From positions 1,612,001 through 1,676,000 of the forward strand of contig CAJFCV020000001.1 of assembly GCA_904066235.2 (NCBI GenBank): a stretch of 64,000 nucleotides of DNA, given 5' to 3'. Below are positions 42,547 through 50,717 of the stretch, piece by piece (within the stretch, counting starts at the first letter, position 1; every line of letters begins with the position of its first letter). The stretch comes from Bursaphelenchus xylophilus (taxonomy: Eukaryota > Nematoda > Chromadorea > Rhabditida > Aphelenchoididae). The notes under the pieces are model-generated. The model ran no database searches. It saw nothing but the letters and a program-made list of their open reading frames with translations, and was not told the DNA's origin. A program made the translations under genes and the position numbers.

Positions 42547-44789
42547 TTACTTTGTATCATTATCCACGCAGCTGGCATCTCCGCCGCCTTCATTATCACT
42601 GTCACTCCCTCCATTATCACTGCCGCCGCCTTGGTCTTGTGAAGGGGTCGTTGAGCCGCAGAACCCACAAGTCTGTGGGCACTCCTTTTTCATCAATTCA
42701 ATGTATTCTTTTCGGTTGCACAGCACTTTCACATCGGGTCTTTGACAGTCAGTCGTCTTGTCCACAGCACCATTCGCACAGGGAGCTGAAAAATGGGTCT
42801 TTGTTTCGAAAGCAGTATTTTTGAGGGGTCCAGGGATCATGTGGATTAATTCCACGTTTTTTGGATTTATTTATTGATGCCAGTAATACTAATAGCGTTC
42901 AAAAAGCTCGGACATTTTTTTTTCTGCTGACGTCGTGCGTGAACTTCGGAGTCGCCGCGCAGAAAGTGCATGTCGCTTTTTTATCATTCTGTCGTAAAAA
43001 TAATAAGGTTATCAGAGCCGCTCCGACCGCGTCGCCGCAGTGAACAGCAATTTGATGTTGTCGCGACACTTTTCATTTTTTTCGCTGGCGATGCGATTTT
43101 CGATGCGACAGAGTGCTCATTGCTTCCTCGACAGATTGACAGTCACTCCTACGCTTCCATCTTTGCCGTATTGCGTAGCGAACATATAAGTAAAAATCAA
43201 CTTACCAACTCCTGTGGGAGTCGTGGGAGTCGTAGGCGTTGTTGGAGTCGTTGGCGTAGTGGGTGTTGTAGGAGTCGTGGGTGTAGTGGGCGTCGTTGGC
43301 GTTGTCGGAGTAGTAGGTGTTGAAGGCGTTGTTGGAGTTGTGGGCATAGTAGGAGTAGTGGGAGTCGTCGGTGTTGTAGGAGTCGTTGGAGTAGTAGGCG
43401 TTGTAGGAGTAGTCGGAGTTGTTGGCGTTGTCGGCGTTGGAGAAGTATCTTTTGGTGGTGTACAACAATATTTCTTCCCTCCCACATCCTCACAGACGTA
43501 TTTGTCTACGACGCAAGTTTTTCCCATGAGACAGGCTGCAATATTACAAAAATTAAAAAAGAAATGTGTTGAGTCGGTCGTGTTTTGCAAATGAACAGTC
43601 TTTTTGTGCCAGGCCAAGCCCTAAGGAGGTCCTCCCCGACCAGTCCCTAGAAATGGCTGGCGAAGTCGTTTTGGCCCATTCAGGGCCCTGATGAAAAGCT
43701 GGAAAGTTGTGAAAGATATTTTCCAAGCTGCGCCTCGGTTTGTGAACAGCGTCCGAGCGTTTTCAGCTTGCTTTCGCCAAACTTTTGGTTATCAGATTGG
43801 CGTCGCGACACTTACGGGCAACCACTTTGCGGGCAATCAGTTTGCGGGCAAATTTTTTCGCAGCCGACATTTGCGGCCAGCACCGGCACTTGCGGGCAAC
43901 CGACACTTGATTGTGAGGGTAACAGGGTGGACGTGGAAAAATTACTATGATGTTTTGGAAATTTGCCGACATTTGCGGGCAACCAGCACTTGAGGATAAC
44001 AAGGTGGAGATGGAAAAATTACGGCGATATTTTGGAAGTTTTCCGACATTTGCGGGCAGGCAATACTGGCGGGAAGCCGACATTTGCGGGCAACAGTTCA
44101 AAAAGTTCCAATACAATCTGCGTGCTTGTTTTTTTCCTGTTGCCCGCAAATGTCGGCTGCCCGCAAATGTCGGCAAGTTTCCAAAATATCGCAGTAATAT
44201 TTCCACCGCTACCCTGTTACCCTCAGGTGCCGGTTGCCCGCAAATTTCGACTGCCCGCAAGGGTCGGTTGCCCGCAAATGTCCCATACTGCTCGCAAATA
44301 TTTCAGCTGCCCGCAAATGTGACAACCCCTTCCTCCCCAATTTTGCCCGCAAAGTGGCTCCCCGCAAAAAATTTGCCCGCAAACTGGTTGCCCGCAAAGT
44401 GGTTGCCCGCAAGTGTCGCGACGTAAGCCACAAGCCCGGCCCCAAAAAAATCGCCTGGGCCGGTTATTTTCCAGATTCCCAGCTCTTAGAGGGCCAGAAG
44501 GGGCCCAATAAGCCACTGAGAGCGAGTACCAGTCTGTTGGTACTTGTGCTACGTCCCGGTCTTTTTCAAAGTATGCCAAAACTACTCAACCAGGCCTTCA
44601 ACCATGTTTGGGTTGACCAACAAGTCTGCCAAAGACCAAGCAGCACGTTCCTTCCCAATTTTTCCCTGCTCACTTACGCACAACCGCCATTGAGCCGGAC
44701 CGGCACTTCTTCTTGAACATGTCTCCAAGTCCACATTTTACCGCAGTGATTTGCGAAAAAACGATTAGAAATATGAAGAAATTCCTCAT
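42547..44789 (-). CDS. Secreted Thr-Pro-repeat ShKT protein, gene H
   Basis: Exons 44789-44678, 43535-43206 and 42785-42547, phase 1 throughout, 226 residues. Exon 1 is a signal peptide (MRNFFIFLIVFSQITAVKCG). Exon 2 has the cysteine-rich motif CLMGKTCVVDKYVCEDVGGK.. and about 24 Thr-Thr-Pro units. Exon 3 has one ShKT domain (CANGAVDKTTDCQRPDVKVL.. ending CPQTCGFC) and a tail with GGGSDNGGSDSDNEGGGDAS. Intron 1 is 1.1 kb and contains the TTGCCCGCAAA foldback (43801-44423). A worn MITE-A copy lies in intron 2 (about 42980-43140). Confidence 0.8.
43801..44423. mobile_element. Foldback element built of TTTGCGGGCAA words
   Basis: The ends CGTCGCGACACTTACGGGCA and the inverse TGCCCGCAAGTGTCGCGACG bound about 620 bp. 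TTGCGGGCAA or its inverse TTGCCCGCAA occurs about twenty times, inverse words dominating the right half. The inner part also pairs (ACATTTGCGGGCAACCAGCA with CCCGCAAATGTCGG). Non-coding, no target duplication resolved. It could fold into a long hairpin in the intron of gene H. Confidence 0.7.
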
Positions 44790-45354
44790 CGTTTGCAAAC
44801 TTCCAAGCCTAACAAATTTGAGAATGTCATTCATGTCAACGTGGGTTTTAGACCCGAATTTTTTATTCTTTCAATGTTTGGTTAGCTGTTTTCCGTTGGA
44901 AAAAACGTTTCAGCAACAAGGAAAACAACATTTGCTGACTGAGAGTTTGGAAAATTAGACTAGTCATCTGTGTAGCGTTGCTTTTGCAGACGTGGAAAAA
45001 GATGACGTACATGTAAAAACAAGCCGACTAAAAGTTTAATAATACGATGGTCGAACAACGGAAGTCCCCAAGTGTAATGCTCAGATTTTTTTTAATTTTG
45101 CACTTACGTGGACCATAGGCCACATAAAAGTTTTAGCTTACGCTTTGCAGATGCAGCCAGATATTCAATTTGCAGCACAGAGATCATCCGGAACGTGGAG
45201 AGCATGCTGAGAAGAAAACACATTTTTTGGGATATTTGTGCGAAAAAACATTACCTTTTTGCGGGGCCTTTACCTTTCAATCGTCAAAAAAAGTATCGAA
45301 GTTGTGGCAGCTCGCGGTTACAGTTTCGGATTTTGAGTCTTACAGACAAACCTT
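44790..45354. other. Upstream of gene H, 3' border of gene I
   Basis: After exon 1 of H the sequence is a short shared stretch (TTCATGTCAACGTGGGTTTT) and then unrelated DNA. A 449-bp-family fragment lies at about 45057-45290. No gene. Confidence 0.4.
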
Positions 45355-46059
45355 TGGCGTGGTCGGAGTCGTAGGCGTTGTTGGAGTAGCAGGTGTTGTC
45401 GGTGTAGTAGGTGTTGTAGGCGTGGTAGGTGTTGTAGGCGTGGTAGGTGTTGTAGGCGTGGTAGGTGTTGTAGGCGTGGTAGGTGTTGTAGGCGTGGTAG
45501 GTGTTGTAGGCGTGGTAGGTGTTGTAGGCGTCGTTGGTTTTAGTCGGAGTTGTAGGCGTTGTCGGCGTTGTGGGAGCAGTATCTTTTGGTGGTGTACAAC
45601 AATATTTCTTCCCTCCCACGTCCTCACAAACGAACTTGTCCCCGACGCAAGTTCTTCCCATGAGACAGGCTGTAATATTACAAAAATTGAATAAGCAATG
45701 GATTGATTCTTTCGTATTTTACAAGTTTTAATTTAAACAGTCTTTTGCGCCAGGCACTGCGGGTCGGGTCATGTTTCTCTCATGAGGTGGTCAAGTTTTC
45801 CCCCCTAATATTATTTTTCCCCGAACTTCAGGCAGTTATTTATACCGGAGATCAATCAAGGGAAATCTGGACAGTTCTTGTTGATTATTTCGAGAACAAG
45901 TTCTGCTCTATCTTTAGAAATCAAATTTTATCGAATTACGTTGTGTTTTCCACTCAATTTTCATCGTTCTTTTGGAGTAGTTATTCTATACCTAAATGAT
46001 CAATTCTGAGAGAGTTTATAGTCGGATTTAAAATATGGCCTCCATTTCACCCTCGGACG

Positions 46060-46412
46060 TTGGATATTTAAACAGTTCATTTTGAGATCTGTGTTTGCTG
46101 TGGGTCGAAATAGAGGGCTTGGCCATTTGAAAATAGAAAATGGGTGTTTATACAATTGTTTTTATGACCTGTGGCTTCGCGTTTTCGAATATAATGAACC
46201 TTGAGGTCGAAAGGATAAGAGGCAAAGTTCATTGTGCGCCGCGACAAAAAGTAACTATTGAAATATATGTTTATTCATGGTAGGCTAGTTCAAAATCAAA
46301 GCTGAATTGGCCAACGAAACTTCAGGGGGAGGTACGGATTCCAAACCGCAAAAAAAATTCTTTGCCTCTATCGACTGGTCGACTAAGGTTGGACCTTTGG
46401 AATGCCCGCTGA
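46060..46412 (-). repeat. Inverted copy of the gene E upstream block
   Basis: Inverse match to about 29350-29710: AACCTTGAGGTCGAAAGGAT, TGTGCGCCGCGACAAAAAGT, GACTGGTCGACTAAGGTTGG. It ends in GCCCGCTGATAAAGGTAAG. It marks a third E/F-type locus scattered by rearrangement. Confidence 0.65.
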
Positions 46413-46459
46413 TAAAGGTAAGTAACTTTTCTCTGACTTCTCTGTAAAATCAAAACTAA

Positions 46460-46908
46460 CAGGGGAAGTACTTCAAGTGTGACGCTCAGATTTTCTTTAA
46501 ATTTTGCACACACATCGGGTATGGACTAAATATCAATTCCTGAAAGTTTTAGCTCGCGCTTTGCGGGCGCCGCCGAGATATCGAACGATTTTTGTCGCCG
46601 AGAGAGCACGCTAAACGTGGAGAGCGGTCAGAGAGAAAAGCGCTTTTTGGCCATAACTTTGGCAGTTTCGTGCGGAAAAATTTGATTTTTTGTAGAAACA
46701 TTATCCTTTACAGTTGAAATAGGCATGAAACTTTTCGTGCCGAAATTCGGCAAAAAGTCCTAAATTTTCGCCGACTTTTGATCTAAAAATCTCGGTTGTT
46801 TCTGTAAAGCGCGAGCTAGGATTCTCGCATATATCTTAGAAAAAATTATTCTAAATTTAGGCCAAGTTTCATCAAAATCTGAGCGTCACACTTCAAGTAC
46901 TTCATTTG
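46460..46908. mobile_element. PIF/Harbinger-like MITE, complete copy 3 (449 bp)
   Basis: CAGGGGAAGTACTTCAAGTG to CTTCAAGTACTTCATTTG with TAA on both flanks. The best preserved copy. Confidence 0.85.
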
Positions 46909-47605
46909 TAAGTGTAAAAACCGATAGCGAAGCCTCAAGGGCCCGGAAGAGGCCCAAGAGGCCACCGAACTAGAGTACCAATCTGCCGGTGCTTGTGATA
47001 TGTCCCAGCCCTTCTCAAAATATGCTAAAGCCCCTCAACCAAGCCTTCGGCCATGTCTGGGTTTACTAACAAGTCTGCCATAGACCAAGCAGCACGTTCC
47101 TTCCCAATTTCCCCCTGCTCACTTACGCACAACCGCCATTGAGCCGGACCGGCACTTCTTCTTGAACATGTCCCCAAATCCACATTTTACCGCAGTGATT
47201 TGCGAAAATACGATTAGAAATATCAAAAAATTCCTCATCGTTTGCAAACTTCCAAACCTTATAAATTTGAGAATGTCATTCAAGTCGGGTTTTAGACCCA
47301 ACTTTGTAAAAACTGCGGCCTGCTCGAGGCGGTTGAACAGGACGTTAAATGAGAGCTTCAAGCTGCGACAGAACTTTTCTATGTTTTGGGTCGTGTTTGC
47401 TCAGTTGTCGGGTTTACGGACCGAACACATCGCATATGACATAAATCCGGGTATTTTTTAATGAAACGCAATGACCTCAACGTTGAAGACGTACTTGTGT
47501 TCGTTCATTATGTGTGTAAACTTATGGCTTTTTACGTCTTTTATTGCGAACATACAGTGCACTTGGCCTTGCCTTTTTTACCCTGTTTGCTAGTCTTCTC
47601 GCATA

Positions 47606-47925
47606 TAAGGTGGGTTCCGGGTAAATTCAAATTTTTTTGGGCCACGGGACTCAGCCACGGGTTTCGGCCACGGAAAATTTTTTTTTTAAATCTGAAAATT
47701 TCGTGAGACATGGCCCAAAGTCGCGTTTTACTCTGCTCCGTTAACTCCGCCCATTTTTTTACACTCTCGACTTCAAACTCCACCCATTTTGTATTGATGA
47801 TACTGTAACAAAATCCGAATTTAGAGACCATAGCCGAATGTTGAACGCTGTGAAAATTGAACATCCATACTTCAGCCATGTCCACGTGGCCCAAAAAAAT
47901 TTGTATTTACCCGGAACCCACCTTA
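47606..47925. mobile_element. 320-bp TA-flanked inverted-repeat element
   Basis: TAAGGTGGGTTCCGGGTAAA and the inverse TTTACCCGGAACCCACCTTA. The block of gene G has the empty site CTCGCATATGTCCTAG, so a TA was duplicated. Non-coding. Confidence 0.85.
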
Positions 47926-47939
47926 TATGTCCTAGAAGG

Positions 47940-48009
47940 TAGAGGTGTCAATCGGGCCGGGCCTGCGCTTATTTGAAAAAGCCCCAGGCCGGCCCGATTC
48001 CCATCTCTA
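47940..48009. mobile_element. 70-bp GC-rich hAT-like mini-element, second copy
   Basis: Same ends and same position as 36471-36540, with flanks CTAGAAGG and CTAGAAGA. Confidence 0.72.
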
Positions 48010-48158
48010 CTAGAAGAAAGAGTTAGCCTACGTGCGACGCTCAGGTTTTTTTTTCAATTTTGCGCACACATTAGGCATAGGCTACATATCAAGTCATGAA
48101 AGTTTTAGCTCGCGCCTTTCAAGTACGGCCGAGATATTCAACGATCTTTGCAGCCGAG

Positions 48159-48545
48159 TAGGCATGGCTCCGGGCCGGGCCTTGCAAAATTTTCCGGCCC
48201 GGGCCGGCCCGGTTTTTTTGAAATCTAAGTTTTGCTCGGAAAAAAGGAAAAAATAAGCTTTTTCGATAGAATTTTTCATTTTTTCGAACACACTGCTGAT
48301 AGCGAACGTACTAAGTAGTAAAGTAACCTTATGTACCTAGGTTTTGCTAAATTTTTTTTACATTTTGCGAAAATTTGTCATAATTTTCCTTTCATTTCCC
48401 GCTTTCTTTCTTTCCAACCTAGTATAAAAATTTTCCGGGCCGAACCGGGCCGGGCTTTCCAAATTTTCCAAGCCCGGGCCCGGGCCCGGGCTTGGAGATT
48501 TAAGCCCGGGCCGGGCCGGGCTGGCCCGGTTTGCAGCCATGCCTA
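48159..48545. mobile_element. GC-rich hAT-like element, 387 bp, 8-bp duplication
   Basis: TAGGCATGGCTCCGGGCCGG and the inverse CCGGTTTGCAGCCATGCCTA, flanked by CAGCCGAG on both sides. The blocks of genes A and B show the empty site (TTGCAGCCGACAGAG near 21549). Related to 27165-28110 through its GGGCCGGGCC tips. Confidence 0.85.
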
Positions 48546-48735
48546 CAGCCGAGAGAGTACACGCAATGCGGAGAGTGGTCACAGAGAAAAACACAATCTG
48601 AGCTTTACCTTTTTTTGTGGAGAGGTTACACCCCACGGTAGGAACGAGCTTGAAACTTTTCATGCGTCAAAAAAAGGCCACGTTTTTTCAACATTTGACG
48701 TAAAAATCTTGACCAATCGCGTCGCTAATTAGTTA

Positions 48736-48958
48736 AGGTCGTGCAGTACGAAATGTCGGATTTTTGTTGCTTTACTTTAAACGTTGTTTTTCTTGAATAA
48801 AAGTTAATATGTATCAAGTGTTATATATCATTCGAAAGCTTAGGTTTTGCTGATTTCGAATTATCTGTTTATATGTTTTGATAATGTTTTTATGACTTAG
48901 TTATGTCATAAAATTCATTTGTTTTTAGGATAAATAATCGTGATTTCATGCAGTTTTA
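48736..48958 (+). repeat. Probable 5' end of the mariner
   Basis: The shared block breaks off at GCGTCGCT (48725), and new sequence starts near TTAGTTAAGGTCGTGCAGTA. This may be the left terminal repeat and untranslated leader of the mariner. The matching right end is missing, so the terminal repeat cannot be confirmed. Confidence 0.45.
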
Positions 48959-49966
48959 TTGTATGAGTTCAAACTCGGGCATAACGCAGCTGAAGCAACA
49001 AGAAATATCGTCACCGCTTTTGGAGACCTTTCACCTGATCAACGCACCGCACAAAGATGGTTTAAAAAATTCCGCTCAGGCGATCTGAACCTTGACGATC
49101 AAGAGCGTGGTCGACCGAGTAACGTCATTGAAGTAGAGGCAAATCCGCGAATAACTGTTCGACAGCTTGCAGAAGACTTTGGCGTAAGCATTGGGACCAT
49201 TTCCAATCACTTGAAGCAAATTGGAAAGTCAAAAAAGCTCGACAAATGGGTGCCGCACGAATTGAACGAAAATCAAAAAAATCGTCGTTTTGACGTGTCT
49301 TCTACGCTGCTTCTCCGCAACAAAAACGACCCTTTTCTCGATCGTATTGTGACGTGCGATGAGAAGTGGATCCTCTACGACAATCGGCGACGTTCGGCTC
49401 AATGGTTGGACCGCGATGAGGCTCCTCAACACTTCCCGAAGCCGAAACTCCACCAAAAGATGACTGTTTGGTGGTCTGCAGCCGGTCTCATCCATCACAG
49501 CTTCCTGAATCCGGGCAAAACGATTACGGCGGAGAAGTACTGCCAGCAAATCGACGAAATGCACCAGAAGCTCCGACATATGTGCCCGAGATTGGTCAAT
49601 ATGAAGGGGCCAATTCTTCTCCACGACAACGCTCGGCCGCACGTTGCACGACCGACCCTGCAAAAGCTGAACAAATTGGGCTATGAAACTCTCACTCATC
49701 CACCATACTCGCCCGACCTCTCGCCCACCGACTACCACTTTTTCCAGCATCTGGACAACTTCTTGCAGGAGAAATGCTTCAAAAACCAAGACGACGCCAA
49801 AACCGCCTTCGCCGACTTTATCGCCTCCAGAACTCGGGATTTTTACGCTACCGGCATAAATAAACTTCTATCTCGTTGGCAAAAGTGTGTTGATTGTAAT
49901 GCAAGTGCTCGCTGTAAGCTACCGAAAATCATGCCGCTCTGTCACAATTCCGTTTTAAGAAAATGA
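48959..49966 (+). CDS. mariner transposase fused to a ShKT fragment
   Basis: A cut-and-paste DDE transposase of 335 residues. Helix-turn-helix regions occupy residues 1-95, WVPHEL is at 97-102, and the catalytic Asp residues are D134 (TCDEKW), D223 (LHDNARPH) and D258 (SPDLSPTDY). That is an exact DD34D spacing. The N-terminus lacks about ten residues normal for nematode mariners. The frame opens at a TTG, with a stop shortly upstream, so the true start may be lost or in an upstream exon. Relative to homologues, a few residues are missing before MTVWW. The usual C-terminal ending after RWQKCVDCN is replaced in frame by ASARCKLPKIMPLCHNSV, part of an E/F-type ShKT domain, after which a 4-nt deletion gives a stop. 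Probably no longer active. Confidence 0.93.
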   Translation: MYEFKLGHNAAEATRNIVTAFGDLSPDQRTAQRWFKKFRSGDLNLDDQERGRPSNVIEVEANPRITVRQLAEDFGVSIGTISNHLKQIGKSKKLDKWVPHELNENQKNRRFDVSSTLLLRNKNDPFLDRIVTCDEKWILYDNRRRSAQWLDRDEAPQHFPKPKLHQKMTVWWSAAGLIHHSFLNPGKTITAEKYCQQIDEMHQKLRHMCPRLVNMKGPILLHDNARPHVARPTLQKLNKLGYETLTHPPYSPDLSPTDYHFFQHLDNFLQEKCFKNQDDAKTAFADFIASRTRDFYATGINKLLSRWQKCVDCNASARCKLPKIMPLCHNSVLRK

Positions 49967-50052
49967 AAGATAAGTGCAGAAAGACCGGTGGAATGTGCGC
50001 GGACACGGATATGCCACCAGAGCCCGATGACGGATGTTTCCCGGACGATAGA
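49895..50052 (+). pseudogene. Third E/F-type ShKT exon, broken by the mariner
   Basis: GCTCGCTGTAAGCTACCGAA.. through CCGGACGATAG matches exon 2 of gene F. The domain is frameshifted by 4 missing bases at about 49957, and its first cysteine and first exon have been replaced by the mariner. Residual reading: KDKCRKTGGMC.., where the fifth cysteine has become Gly. Confidence 0.7.
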
Positions 50053-50271
50053 CCAGATTTCAACTTTTTTGCTGCAAACAATAAAGTTTGAGTCCATAAA
50101 ATGCGCTTTGCAATATAACGATATAATTTCCACTAATCTTTTAAAACATTTTTATGCAAAATTAGGCCGTTTATTGTCAAAATCCGGAACGAAGTTGTAA
50201 GATCAATAACAGAGTACTATTTCTTTCACTGTCACTTTTCCCATTGACCGCAATTTTGGTGTTCCTTCACA

Positions 50272-50368
50272 CTAACATAGTCCACATGACTTTCCACAAG
50301 TCGCTTTCTTCGTCTCATCCGAATAAAAGCCCAGATTACAGAATCCATTCTCCACAAATGTGGGGCAG
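50272..50368 (-). CDS. C-terminal ShKT exon, copy 3
   Basis: Minus strand, TTTTAG acceptor, CPTFVENGFCNLGFYSDETK.. then CGKSCGLC and stop. Lies tail-to-tail with the broken third E/F gene, as copies 1 and 2 do with their neighbours. Confidence 0.55.
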
Positions 50369-50436
50369 CTAAAACGTTGCGGATTTTAGTAAGGAGATAG
50401 TGAAACATGGCGACTGAGACTCCTCGAGTCCCTACT

Positions 50437-50670
50437 ACAGTGGCGGGCCTGATCCAGTGGCAAAAAACGTACCGTTTTGCATCCGGGAAATATTTAAAAA
50501 TGTAGCAAAACGCCACTCTCTCCACGTGAAAAACTTTGATTTCAAAAGTCGCCCACTATTTTTGTGAGGGAAAGGGCGCGCGCTTGAAAACGGAGTTTCT
50601 TTAGTCGGAGAGGGTGGCATTTTGCTACTGTTTTCGATACTTATCGGATGCAAAGTGGGACGTTTTTTCG
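50437..50670. mobile_element. Truncated element, CAGTGGCGGGCCTGATCCAG family
   Basis: Left end as in 33905-34157. The right end breaks off after GGGACGTTTTTTCG and joins the 3' flank of gene J. Confidence 0.7.
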
Positions 50671-50717
50671 AAAAAAAGTGCGATTCAAAAGTAGCTGCCC
50701 TGGCCCTTAAGAAATGC

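Larger units (their letters stand above)
45355..47238 (-). pseudogene. Gene I, Thr-Pro-repeat paralogue, frameshifted and truncated
   Basis: Exon 1 (47238-47127) encodes MRNFLIFLIVFSQITAVKCG and is intact. Exon 2 (from 45669) starts CLMGRTCVGDKFVCEDVGGK.., then a one-base insertion near 45540 (CTAAAACC where gene J has CTACACC) turns the Thr-Thr-Pro frame into repeated AYNTYH. The repeat stops abruptly at about 45355 against unrelated DNA, and no donor or ShKT exon follows. Intron 1 carries an inverted piece of the gene E promoter (46060-46412) and a Harbinger-like MITE. Confidence 0.7.
47239..48735. repeat. Shared 5' block of gene I with three nested insertions
   Basis: Collinear with 36078-36860, including ACCGAACACATCGCATATGA. 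Interrupted by a TA-flanked element (47606-47925), a 70-bp mini-element (47940-48009) and a hAT-like element (48159-48545). Ends in the 449-bp-family fragment (about 48020-48725). Confidence 0.7.
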
